A stretch of DNA of 14,332 nt from Candidatus Bathyarchaeota archaeon (GTDB lineage: Archaea > Thermoproteota > Bathyarchaeia > TCS64): contig DUKA01000015.1 of NCBI GenBank assembly GCA_013329615.1, positions 1-14,332 of the forward strand, given 5' to 3'. Both the position numbers and the translations under genes were made by a program. Below the pieces are notes generated by a model. That model did not search any database. It was given only the letters and a program-made list of their open reading frames with translations, and had not been told where the DNA came from. This document shows positions 6,415-13,748 of the stretch, piece after piece; position 1 is the stretch's first letter; each line of letters starts with the position of its first letter.

Positions 6415-6430
6415 GAAGAAAGAAGAAGAG
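6415..6430 (-). terminator. Pyrimidine-rich tract after orf420
   Basis: On the minus strand CTCTTCTTCTTTCTTC follows directly after the orf420 stop codon. T/C-rich tracts without hairpins commonly end archaeal transcripts, and this would close the main archaellum operon. Confidence 0.45.
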
Positions 6431-7693
6431 TTACGCTCGGCTGACCTTCTTCGATTTCATCTCGTCGACGACGCTGCGGAGGTCGGTGAGGACCTTTAGA
6501 AACTCGCTGTCCTCGACTGTGATTGTGGGTTCTGGTTCATTGGGTATCGTTATGGGGGGCAGGGTTAGGGCCAGTTTTTCGGGCTTCGCGGTTGGCAGTT
6601 TTACGCCCGTCGTCTTGTACTTGGCGGCATCGTTTCCGTCGTGCGCCTCCGCCGCAGCCTTGAGCAGATCAGCCGCCTTCTTAGACTCCTCTTTGATCTC
6701 CGTGATGGCGGGTTTCTCCTCTTTCATGGGTTGAGCCGCGGCGGGTTCACCACCCTCCTTCTTAACCTCAGGCATCAAACCGATTGGTTTAAGCTTCTCA
6801 AATTGTGCCGTGACCTCGTCCTTCGGCTTGGGGAGCGTGTTCATGCCTCCTAGCAGGTCGGCTATGGCTGTGACCTGTTTCTCTCTGACAGACATCGATA
6901 TCGGAGCTGCAATAGGGGTCGGTGTGACCGACTCTACTGGTTTCTGGATGATTATTTCCGAGGTCTTCATCAACTCGACTATCTGCGCCGGCTTATCGGA
7001 GGAGAGCGGTAGAGCTTCGACTGATATCTTCTTTATAACATGCTCCTCAACCACGGGTTCAGCCTTCTTCTTCGGCTTGAGTCTGGATAGGAAGCTGGGT
7101 TTGGGCTCCTTCGCCTTCTCCTCCTTCGGCTTGGCATCACGCTTGAAGAGGCTCGATAGGCTGAACTTCCCCTTGGGCTTCGGCTCCTTGATCGGGGCTT
7201 TTTCAGCCTTGGGTTTGCCCTTGAAGATGCTCGGGAGCCCGAACTTGTCCTTGGGCTTAGGCTCCTTCACCTTCGTCTCGATCTTCTGATCCTTCTTGCC
7301 GCCCATTAGCCCGGCAAAGAGCCCCTTCTTCATAGGTTTCTCCACCTTGGGCAGTTCGACGAGCAGGGTCTCCGGGTCCACGATCTTCTTGCCCTCCAAT
7401 GCCTCGGAGGGTAGCATCCCCTGTGTCAGCTTGACGTAGCTCTTAACCCTGTTCTTCATGCCGAAGTACTCCATCATGAGGAATAGGAAGCCGAGAGTCG
7501 TCAGAGTATAGCTGAATATCAGCACAACGCCAACGACAGTGCCCTCAACCACCTCGCCGCTGATGGTTGGTTTGAGAACCTGGGGCAACACGTATATCTG
7601 CAACCCCATCGAGGCGAGGAGAAGAACGGCCACCAGTACGATGGCCTTTCCCGGTTTGAAGTATTCAGACAGGGTATTACTCAACAATATCAC
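6431..7693 (-). CDS. Unknown membrane protein with two N-terminal helices and long Lys/Pro-rich cytosolic tail; candidate archaellum component
   Basis: I know no family for this 420-residue protein. Two membrane helices (about 17-37 and 51-73) are followed by a long, low-complexity, charged tail. Residues 143-210 hold three copies of a basic repeat: KEPKPKDKFGLPSIFK, KEPKPKGKFSLSSLFK and KEPKPSFLSRLKPKKK. Beyond 215 it is acidic/alanine-rich and ends in a helix DSEFLKVLTDLRSVVDEMK (395-413). Positive-inside reasoning puts the tail in the cytosol. It begins 4 bases after the arlJ stop, so it belongs to the archaellum operon. GGAG is only 1 base before the GTG at 7693 but 7 bases before the in-frame TTG at 7687, so the true start may be TTG (7687 or 7684). 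Crenarchaeal ArlX is also a membrane-anchored accessory protein, but I see no sequence resemblance. It could tether the cytosolic ArlCDE ring or a polar cap to the membrane. Confidence 0.8.
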   Translation of the reverse strand: MILLSNTLSEYFKPGKAIVLVAVLLLASMGLQIYVLPQVLKPTISGEVVEGTVVGVVLIFSYTLTTLGFLFLMMEYFGMKNRVKSYVKLTQGMLPSEALEGKKIVDPETLLVELPKVEKPMKKGLFAGLMGGKKDQKIETKVKEPKPKDKFGLPSIFKGKPKAEKAPIKEPKPKGKFSLSSLFKRDAKPKEEKAKEPKPSFLSRLKPKKKAEPVVEEHVIKKISVEALPLSSDKPAQIVELMKTSEIIIQKPVESVTPTPIAAPISMSVREKQVTAIADLLGGMNTLPKPKDEVTAQFEKLKPIGLMPEVKKEGGEPAAAQPMKEEKPAITEIKEESKKAADLLKAAAEAHDGNDAAKYKTTGVKLPTAKPEKLALTLPPITIPNEPEPTITVEDSEFLKVLTDLRSVVDEMKSKKVSRA

Positions 7694-7697
7694 GCTC

Positions 7698-9170
7698 CTA
7701 GAGCACCGTCACCCCACCGAGGAGGCCGGCGACCATCGTGCTAGTTATCAGGTATATGATGCCCCCCGCCGTCACCTGGATGCCGAGGAAGTACATTATC
7801 GTGAACCTCGAATCCCCCTCCATGTTGTATATGGAGAAGACGTTGTTCAGCGCGAAGAGGCAGAGGCTGAATATGAAGAAGAACCTCATGAACTCCGTCG
7901 ACGGCGGTGAGAGGAAGGGGACGTATCCCTGTATCCTGCCGAGGAAGGTCGTCAGGCTGGCGAAGAAGCCGTCGAGTATCCCGAAGAGGCCCCCCATAAC
8001 GGCGTAGAGGGGCACGACGATGCCCACGTGGTAACCGACCGCCGTGTACCTCGTACGCCTGAGAGTGGAGTAGTTGTGGTAGAACTCCTCGATGAATTTG
8101 CCTGCTCTCTGCACGTCTCCACCGGTCGCAATCGTGTCGGTCAGGATGAGATTGATGCGCCGGATCAGCTCGCTGTCAAGCTCCGTCTCAAAGCTCCACC
8201 ACGCCACCTTCGGCTCGACCCTCATCTCCAGCTTGTTATATAGGCTGCGGATCGCCTTGTTCATGACGCCGAAGTCTATCTCGACTGCGCTCTTCGCGAT
8301 CTCGACGAGGGGTATGCTTACGCCGAGGTTAGAACTCATGTATCTAAAATAGTTGGGGTAGACTTCCTCTCGCGCGTGTACCAATTTGATGTATTTTCTG
8401 CCAAGGTAACCGGGTATCAAAATGATGATGCCAGCAAGCGTCACATGTGCCATGAAACCATCAACTTGGACGGGTAGAAGCAGCTCGAAGGGGATGAAGA
8501 AACTCACCAACGCTACTATTACGCCGATGACGCCGAGGTTCTCCACTCTCCGACGTGCAACAGGCTTCTCCACCTGCCCACCCAGAAGAACGGCCTCTGG
8601 CTTGGCGTTCTTGTAGATCATCCAGGAAATCAGGTAGAGGAAGAACGATATACAGATGACCGTCACTATTGTCAGCGTGATCATCGTGTTGGCGTCGTAG
8701 AATATGCTGGAGACGAGCATAGTCGTCGTGAGGAAGAGCGTAACTGACAGCATTGGAAGGTAGGCGTCCGAGAGCGTCTTCAACCGGTTCAACGCCTGCT
8801 CCCTGCTCGCCATGTATTGGGCGAACCAGTTCTTGTAATGTCTGTCGACGAAGTCGTTCAGAGGCTCGCCGCTGCCTATGGACTGTGAGAACTTCTCGAG
8901 GAATACCCTGAACTCGGGCGTCGGCGCCTTCTCGGCGATGATCGACGACGCGTCCTGCTGCGGGTATCTCCACTGGGAAGATAGGAACAGTATCTTTTGC
9001 AGGTACTTCCCTATGAACTCGAATATGCTCTTCTCCGAGGCTATCCTGAGCATCTCGAGCCTCTGAAGGCTGATCGATGAGATCGCCCGGAGGTAGAGCA
9101 TGAAGAAGGGGAACTCGAAGTCTACCTTGTCTCCTTGGCTCAGGTTCTGGACGGCATTCTCTCGCTTCAT
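7698..9170 (-). CDS. arlJ: ArlJ (FlaJ) archaellum membrane platform protein
   Basis: Polytopic inner core of the archaellum, homologous to PilC/GspF/TadB, on which the ArlI hexamer acts. I place the start at ATG 9170 (490 residues) because it overlaps the arlI stop as ATGA; the longer frame from 9233 would overlap arlI by 67 bases and adds a non-family acidic stretch. The layout is two cytosolic T2SSF-like helical domains (about 20-135 and 262-375) each followed by membrane helices at about 139-158, 162-186, 212-234, 241-257, 377-400, 427-448 and 458-484. Typical phrases such as SGEPLNDFV (100-108) and IATGGDVQRAGKFIEEFY (347-364, the GG-containing helix pair of the family) are present. It is tightly coupled to arlI upstream and orf420 downstream. 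Confidence 0.93.
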   Translation of the reverse strand: MKRENAVQNLSQGDKVDFEFPFFMLYLRAISSISLQRLEMLRIASEKSIFEFIGKYLQKILFLSSQWRYPQQDASSIIAEKAPTPEFRVFLEKFSQSIGSGEPLNDFVDRHYKNWFAQYMASREQALNRLKTLSDAYLPMLSVTLFLTTTMLVSSIFYDANTMITLTIVTVICISFFLYLISWMIYKNAKPEAVLLGGQVEKPVARRRVENLGVIGVIVALVSFFIPFELLLPVQVDGFMAHVTLAGIIILIPGYLGRKYIKLVHAREEVYPNYFRYMSSNLGVSIPLVEIAKSAVEIDFGVMNKAIRSLYNKLEMRVEPKVAWWSFETELDSELIRRINLILTDTIATGGDVQRAGKFIEEFYHNYSTLRRTRYTAVGYHVGIVVPLYAVMGGLFGILDGFFASLTTFLGRIQGYVPFLSPPSTEFMRFFFIFSLCLFALNNVFSIYNMEGDSRFTIMYFLGIQVTAGGIIYLITSTMVAGLLGGVTVL

Positions 9171-11041
9171 GGAGGCTTCCCCACCTTCTGAGCTATCTTC
9201 TGCTCTATCTCGTAGCCAAACTTCGTCAGGCACAGGCGCTTGTACCTGTTATGCGCGGCATCGACGCCGACGTTCTGCACCCATTGGATAGCCTCGGTGA
9301 CCTCTTGGTATCCCTTGATGCCTAATGCGAGGAGGAACTCGAGGATCTCGGCGCGCTTGTACATCTCTACGTATATCTTCTTGACCTCGGTGCCCTGGTA
9401 GCCGCGCATTATGGCGATCTTGGAGTCGAGGAGGAAGCTCGTGCCGAGGCCCCTGAACTCGAATACATCGTAGGCTGCGTTGTAACTGAAGACCTCGACG
9501 AAGTTGAACACCTCGTCGGCGGGCTCGTATCCGAGTATCTCATTTATGCCGAGGACGCGGCGCTTGTACCGTCCCGTCTTGGGATCGTGGACGGCCGATT
9601 GGAAGAGCGCCGCGTTGAGGTTGTCCACGTGCGTCTTGGGGACACTAATGGGGCTGTTTGTTAGCCTCTGGACTAGTTTGCTGATGCTCGCCGCGTGGAA
9701 CGTCGCCATGCTGGCGTGTCCGGTCTGCATGGCTTGGAACGCGACCATGCCCTCCTGACCACGAACCTCACCCACGATGATGTAGTTGGGGCGTTGACGC
9801 AGAGCCGCCTTGAGCAGCTGGAACATGCTAACCGCACCCTGGACCTCGCTCGTCGCGTTAGAAGAGTCACGGACCACCTCCCTGATCCAGTTCTTGTGCG
9901 GGCAGTGAACCTCAGGAACTTCCTCAATGGTGACGATCTTATCAGTAGCCCTGATGAACGGCGTGATCGCGGAGAGGGTCGTCGTCTTACCGCTAGCCGT
10001 CTCACCACAGATCCAGAGACTCATACGCTCATCGAGCAGTATCCAAATATAGGCCGCGACGAGCGAGCTCATCGTACCGGACGCTATTACCTCGATGATG
10101 CTCAGCGGGTTCTTCGCAAACTTACGTATAGTGAAGTTGCTTCCTCGGGTACTAACGTCCTCACCGAATACAAGGTTGAGACGTGACCCATCAGGCATCT
10201 TGGCGTCGATGATGGGGTCCCTGTGGCTCGCCGGTTTGCCGACGATCTCACTGAGCTTCAGGGCGAAACGATCTAGGTCCTCCCCGTTCTCCAACATTAT
10301 CGACGTCTCGAGTGTCCCGAATATCTTGTGACTGATGTAGATGGGACCAACGCCGCTACAGTGGATGTCCTCGATGTAGATGTCCCTGATATACGGCTCA
10401 AGGATGCTTGAGCCAACCTTTTCGCAGTATACCTCGTATCTTAGCTTATCGTAGATTATCTGGTCGACCTTGATGTGGCCTCCCTGCTTCCCGATGCCTC
10501 CGAGGCCGAAGGGCCCCCTCTTACCTTCGTCGGGTTTTATCTGCGCCTTCACATCATCGAGGGTCATCTCGCGGTTCTCGAGCTTGGTCATGTTTTTTAG
10601 GATCGAGTAGATGTACTCCGTCTTCTCCTCGATCGTGCTGAATGTCACCGTGTCGTCGATTGCGAGGGCGATCCTCTTCTCTATCTCGCCGAGAATCAGG
10701 TCCCTGTGCAGGTAGAGTCGAGGTTCTATTGCCTTGTATAGTACACTCTTCGTCTGTTTGTTCGTGCAGACATGTATGTAGATTGGGTCTCCGACGGGGT
10801 AGAGGTAGTTCGGGGACTTGTTCTCCGACATGTCCTTCGACAGGGTCTCGGTTAAGACGGGGTACTCTACCGTGGTCGACATGAAGTAGTTTAGGTAGTC
10901 GAGCATGTGGGGGTTGTTCCGGAAGCGTGTATCCCAGGTGCTGTTGAATCCCTTGACCCTGCTGAGCCTCTGGATGAACTCCTCCTTGTCGTAGACCGGC
11001 GGGATGATGACCTCCGCCTGTATTTGTTCGAGTGCCCCCAT
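9167..11041 (-). CDS. arlI: ArlI (FlaI) archaellum assembly and rotation ATPase
   Basis: Hexameric type II/IV secretion-superfamily ATPase that powers both filament assembly and rotation. Residues 1-230 form the N-terminal domain, which includes a Gly-rich linker (about 173-188) before the conserved YEVYCEKVGSSILEPYIRDIYIEDIHCSG (203-231). The ATPase domain has Walker A GETASGKTT (346-354, K352), Asp box TIEEVPEVH (371-379), Walker B YIIVGEVRG (420-428, E425) and the His-box region TGHASMATFHA (440-450). At 624 residues it is longer than many relatives (about 510-560), mostly through its N-terminal part and a C-terminal tail after 540. ATG at 11041 lies 5 bases after the arlH stop; its own stop overlaps the arlJ start. 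Confidence 0.96.
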   Translation of the reverse strand: MGALEQIQAEVIIPPVYDKEEFIQRLSRVKGFNSTWDTRFRNNPHMLDYLNYFMSTTVEYPVLTETLSKDMSENKSPNYLYPVGDPIYIHVCTNKQTKSVLYKAIEPRLYLHRDLILGEIEKRIALAIDDTVTFSTIEEKTEYIYSILKNMTKLENREMTLDDVKAQIKPDEGKRGPFGLGGIGKQGGHIKVDQIIYDKLRYEVYCEKVGSSILEPYIRDIYIEDIHCSGVGPIYISHKIFGTLETSIMLENGEDLDRFALKLSEIVGKPASHRDPIIDAKMPDGSRLNLVFGEDVSTRGSNFTIRKFAKNPLSIIEVIASGTMSSLVAAYIWILLDERMSLWICGETASGKTTTLSAITPFIRATDKIVTIEEVPEVHCPHKNWIREVVRDSSNATSEVQGAVSMFQLLKAALRQRPNYIIVGEVRGQEGMVAFQAMQTGHASMATFHAASISKLVQRLTNSPISVPKTHVDNLNAALFQSAVHDPKTGRYKRRVLGINEILGYEPADEVFNFVEVFSYNAAYDVFEFRGLGTSFLLDSKIAIMRGYQGTEVKKIYVEMYKRAEILEFLLALGIKGYQEVTEAIQWVQNVGVDAAHNRYKRLCLTKFGYEIEQKIAQKVGKPP

Positions 11042-11046
11042 CTAGG

Positions 11047-11766
11047 TCATCCCTTCGTGGCCGAGAACGGCAGTATTTTGATCCCGTATGCGGGGGAGAC
11101 CTCGAAGGTGATGAACTGGTTCACCGTCTTCGACGCGCCCTTGAGCTTGGCAACGTTGATGCTAAGGGCATTCCTATCCCGAATGTTCTTGATCTCCATA
11201 ATGACGTGGCCGTCGCAGAACGACCTGATCCTAATCATGAGGTCCTGCGGGAGCGCATACGGGTGGAGTGTGATGACGAAGGTTTTGCCGTAGTTGTCGA
11301 CGACGAATCTGCACTGACTGAAGAAGTCGAGTATGTCGTTGTGCTCGGCGTGCGTCAGCAGGTGTGTCAGGGAGTCGATGATTACTATCTCGTACTTTGT
11401 CGCCCTCTGTTTGATGAAGTTGATTAGGGCTATGAGGTAGTACTTCGACACCTCGTTGCTCCACTTCATGTCGGCGGTGTTCAGCGAGGTAATCTTGAAG
11501 TTGCCACCGAGGTAGTCGTCTGTGATGTGCCAGTTCAGCCTCTCCATGTTCGAGAGCAGGCCCTTGGCGGTGTCCTCTGTAGTGATGAACATGACGCTCT
11601 TCTTCGATTGGAGCGCCCCGTAAGTGATCTGCTGGGTGAAGATGGTCTTTCCCGAGTCGTTCGGTCCCTCCATGAGCGTGAGGCTGGGGAGGGGCAGACC
11701 ACCGATTCTCCGATCTAGCTCTGGGTTCGCAAACGTGAGCATGTCGGCGGAGTCGGGGGTCATCAT
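11047..11766 (-). CDS. arlH: ArlH (FlaH) KaiC-like archaellum ATPase
   Basis: RecA/KaiC-fold protein that binds ATP and interacts with ArlI and ArlJ inside the cytosolic ring; nucleotide binding is thought to set its oligomeric state. Walker A GPNDSGKT (34-41, K40) and Walker B YEIVIIDSLTHLL (125-137, D131) are intact, with the family's N-terminal LDRRIGGLPLPSLTLMEG. At 239 residues the length is normal. Two ATGs (11766 and 11763) are equally possible starts; the first lies 5 bases after the arlCDE stop. The middle of the operon arlCDE-arlH-arlI-arlJ is compact, suggesting one transcript with coupled translation. Confidence 0.95.
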   Translation of the reverse strand: MMTPDSADMLTFANPELDRRIGGLPLPSLTLMEGPNDSGKTIFTQQITYGALQSKKSVMFITTEDTAKGLLSNMERLNWHITDDYLGGNFKITSLNTADMKWSNEVSKYYLIALINFIKQRATKYEIVIIDSLTHLLTHAEHNDILDFFSQCRFVVDNYGKTFVITLHPYALPQDLMIRIRSFCDGHVIMEIKNIRDRNALSINVAKLKGASKTVNQFITFEVSPAYGIKILPFSATKG

Positions 11767-11771
11767 CCTAG

Positions 11772-12920
11772 TTACGCCCTGTGGGGTTCACCATCTCTCG
11801 CCTTGGACACGAGGGCCAGCAGCAGGAATAGCTGAGTCGGCTCCTCCTGCGGGGTCATCGGCTTGTCCAGGTTCTTCATCAGGGTGGTGATGAGAATTTT
11901 ATCCTCTACCTTGACGTTGCTGAAGTACGACGTGCCAAAGTCCAGGGTCGGCTCTGGCTCGTCCAGCTTTCTGGGCTTGGATCTGACTGCGTCTATCACG
12001 TCTCTAACTACCTTGGGGGACGCCCATCCCTTGTACAGGCCTTCCATCAGTATCTGCTGGGCCTGCGCCTGACCGAATCGGAGCACTAGGTACTCGCCTA
12101 TCAGAGACACGAAGGCCTCGTAGTAGATGCCGCTGTTTGTTTGTTCCTCGTACTCCTCGATGAGGGGCGGAGGGCGCTTCTTGGCCTTCCCGCGCGGGAT
12201 ATCGTACACGGCGTCCTCGTCGTCTGACTCCTCCTTCTTGGGCTGGTCGGCCACTATGTCCTTGAGGTCGTCGATGAGCGTGGATAGTGTGACTGTGAGT
12301 TCCTTGAGCACGTTTTCGTTTCTGCTCATCCTCTCCTTTATCTGGACTACTTCCATCGGGAGGGCCTGGATTGTGGTCGGCATCATGGCGTGCGGGGTCA
12401 TCATCGGGGCTGCCTCAGGGCGTGGTGCCATCTGCGCGGGTACAGCCATATGGGGTGGGATTGTTGAGGCCTGCTGAGCCATCTGAGGTGGCAGCCCACC
12501 CATCATGACGGGCGTCTGACCGCCTAGAGCCACGATCCTGTCGGGCTCCTTGGGCTCCTCGGCCATCCTCTTCTTCGCCTCCTCGCGCTTGGCCTTGTTC
12601 ATCTCGTCCTCCACCTGCTCTACGGCGCCGTTGACGAGCTTGTCTACGCCCATGTTACGGAGGAGGTTGAACGGGTTGTCGACGTCCTGCATGAGGGTTC
12701 TGAGATCGAGCAGCGTGCCCTTCATCGCATCGGTCATCGCCTTGAGCTCCACCTCGCTCTTGTTCATCCGCCTCTTGAGCTCCATCATGTCGGCGGAGAT
12801 GTCCTCTTTAGGATCCTCGGCGCTCGACTCGGTCACGTCCTGCTTAAGGTTGGAGAGCTCATTGACTAGGTTAAGCACCTGTTTCTCCTCCTTTGGCTTC
12901 TCCGAGTCGGCACTCATCAT
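11772..12920 (-). CDS. arlCDE: Fused ArlC/D/E-type cytosolic archaellum protein
   Basis: Cytosolic archaellum component of the FlaC/FlaD/FlaE group, which in Euryarchaeota forms the ring around ArlHI and receives the CheF/CheY signal. Residues 45-85 form a FlaC-like coil MELKRRMNKSEVELKAM ending in DVDNPFNLL. A low-complexity Met/Pro/Gln linker follows (134-185). Residues 191-225 repeat the coil in diverged form (VQIKERMSRNENVLKELT). An acidic-basic hinge (226-256) leads to a FlaD/E-type domain, YYEAFVSLIGEYLVLRFGQAQAQQILMEGLYKGWASPKVVRDVIDAV (266-312), then a short C-terminal helical region (330-373). Most archaea encode FlaC and FlaD/E as separate or partly fused genes. Two ATGs (12920, 12917) are possible; GGTGA just upstream favours the second. 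Confidence 0.85.
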   Translation of the reverse strand: MMSADSEKPKEEKQVLNLVNELSNLKQDVTESSAEDPKEDISADMMELKRRMNKSEVELKAMTDAMKGTLLDLRTLMQDVDNPFNLLRNMGVDKLVNGAVEQVEDEMNKAKREEAKKRMAEEPKEPDRIVALGGQTPVMMGGLPPQMAQQASTIPPHMAVPAQMAPRPEAAPMMTPHAMMPTTIQALPMEVVQIKERMSRNENVLKELTVTLSTLIDDLKDIVADQPKKEESDDEDAVYDIPRGKAKKRPPPLIEEYEEQTNSGIYYEAFVSLIGEYLVLRFGQAQAQQILMEGLYKGWASPKVVRDVIDAVRSKPRKLDEPEPTLDFGTSYFSNVKVEDKILITTLMKNLDKPMTPQEEPTQLFLLLALVSKARDGEPHRA

Positions 12921-12921
12921 A

Positions 12922-13077
12922 TCACCACTTGGTTAGGGTCTTAGCGGCCTTCATTCTGGGATATTTGGAATTTTTATGGTTGGAGACAGTATCGAAGTTG
13001 TCGAGGCCACCCACGCAACTACCGTTGCCGTGGAGGCTGACCGCATTATCTTTGATCTTGCCATCTTTTATCATCAT
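12922..13077 (-). CDS. Candidate 51-residue ORF between arlB2 and arlCDE
   Basis: An ATGATG start at 13077/13074 leads through 51 codons to TGA at 12924-12922, 1 base before the arlCDE ATG, an arrangement typical of coupled genes. The product is small, hydrophilic and basic at its end (starts MMIKDGKIKDNAVSLHGNG, ends MKAAKTLTKW) and matches no family I know. GTGAG lies close upstream as a weak ribosome-binding site. Against it: the stretch encoding NHKNSKYP is AT-rich and might instead be a promoter for arlCDE. Supporting it: the frame stays open through GC-rich sequence with mostly G/C third positions in its first half. Confidence 0.45.
   Translation of the reverse strand: MMIKDGKIKDNAVSLHGNGSCVGGLDNFDTVSNHKNSKYPRMKAAKTLTKW
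12958..12980 (-). promoter_or_regulatory. Possible internal promoter for arlCDE-HIJ
   Basis: Minus-strand ACCATAAAAATTCCAAATAT is the only AT-rich patch between the archaellin terminator and arlCDE, about 40-60 bases before its ATG. It could serve as a TATA region if the motor genes are transcribed separately from the archaellins. It lies inside the candidate 51-aa ORF. Confidence 0.3.
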
Positions 13078-13113
13078 GATCTCACTTCTTCGGACTTCAA
13101 TCTGGGAAAAGGT

Positions 13114-13146
13114 AAAAAAATGGGGGAGTAACCATCCCGGTTACTC
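13114..13146 (-). terminator. Hairpin plus T7 at the end of arlB2
   Basis: On the minus strand GAGTAACC-gggat-GGTTACTC is a perfect 8-bp stem (13146-13139 with 13133-13126), directly followed by CCCCCA and T7 (13120-13114). It includes the arlB2 TAA stop. The form resembles a bacterial intrinsic terminator and would partially separate archaellin from motor-gene transcription, or protect the 3' end of the archaellin mRNA. Confidence 0.7.
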
Positions 13147-13743
13147 TAGTATCTGGATGACGTTGTTGATCGCTGGTACGTTTCTCTCCAGGGTTAGCGC
13201 GGAGCCCGTCGTGGGCTTAAACACGACCCTGAAGCTCTCGTACTGCGCGGGTTCGCCATCGTTAGCACCTGGGAACTCTGAGTAGCCGTCGACTGTGTTG
13301 AAGTTGACGACTACTTCCCAGCGTTCACCAGACTCGATGAGGCTATCGGTGTCGCCCTCGATACACGTGAAGCTGACCGCTGCGCGGTCAACGTTGTATA
13401 TCACGGCGGTGCCTCTCTTGTTGGTGTATGTTACCACCATCTTGGTGTTGCCGGTGTCTATCGTGCTCTTGCCCTCGCTGAGGCGCACGTAGAACTTCGC
13501 AGAGTTCACGATGTGGTTGGTTGTATCACAGCTTGCGATCAGGTCACCGTCGCACTGCATCGAACTGGACGCTTCCTCCATGCCAGAGGCGATTACGGTC
13601 TGGCTCTTCTGGGCGGTGAGGAAGCCCATGTTCAGCACGACGAAGCTGAAGGCAGCAGCCGTGATGACGAAGGCCACCAATATGATGGCGGTCTCAAGAC
13701 CCGTCATACCACGACGATCCTTGAACATTTTCATCACATTCAT
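13141..13743 (-). CDS. arlB2: Archaellin 2 (ArlB/FlaB)
   Basis: Filament subunit. It has a short basic leader MKMFKDRRG followed by MTGLETAIILVAFVITAAAF, the class III signal cleaved by the prearchaellin peptidase (ArlK/PibD) after Gly12; the hydrophobic helix then forms the filament core. The variable beta domain spans about 65-200. It has three cysteines (C64, C72, C127) and, by reading, no N-x-S/T sequon, unlike archaellin 1. GGAGG at 13748-13744 touches the ATG at 13743, so the in-frame GTG 13737 or ATG 13734 (giving MKMFKD) are better-spaced starts. It begins 5 bases after the arlB1 stop. Its first 39 mature residues are identical to archaellin 1, down to the DNA. Confidence 0.95.
   Translation of the reverse strand: MNVMKMFKDRRGMTGLETAIILVAFVITAAAFSFVVLNMGFLTAQKSQTVIASGMEEASSSMQCDGDLIASCDTTNHIVNSAKFYVRLSEGKSTIDTGNTKMVVTYTNKRGTAVIYNVDRAAVSFTCIEGDTDSLIESGERWEVVVNFNTVDGYSEFPGANDGEPAQYESFRVVFKPTTGSALTLERNVPAINNVIQILE
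13592..13718 (-). repeat. 127-bp exact repeat, copy in arlB2
   Basis: Identical base for base to 14206-14332, covering the end of the leader, the signal helix and the following residues up to SQTVI. The identity may extend past the window edge in the other copy. Confidence 0.95.
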
Positions 13744-13748
13744 CCTCC

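Larger units (their letters stand above)
6080..6430 (-). other. AT-rich non-coding region between orf420 and the 190-aa gene
   Basis: About 350 bases markedly richer in A/T than the surrounding genes. I see no credible ORF, tRNA or rRNA. It contains the promoter above, a degenerate direct repeat (6175-6195 and 6218-6238), an inverted pair CATAAT (6145-6150) / ATTATG (6161-6166), and at its right end a pyrimidine tract on the minus strand. A regulatory region or an unrecognised small RNA would fit. Confidence 0.5.

Noticed and set aside
6431..7693. Calling the membrane protein ArlX
   Set aside because: Only the general idea of a membrane-anchored accessory protein agrees; gene position, two helices and the KEPKP repeats do not match what I know of ArlX.
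7539..7910. Plus-strand frame opposite arlJ and orf420
   Set aside because: It spans the junction of two minus-strand genes with clear domains; low-complexity His/Glu/Arg composition typical of a shadow frame.
9171..9233. Longer arlJ start with 21 extra N-terminal residues
   Set aside because: It would overlap arlI by 67 bases and adds an acidic segment unlike ArlJ; the ATG at 9170 forms a classic ATGA overlap with the arlI stop.
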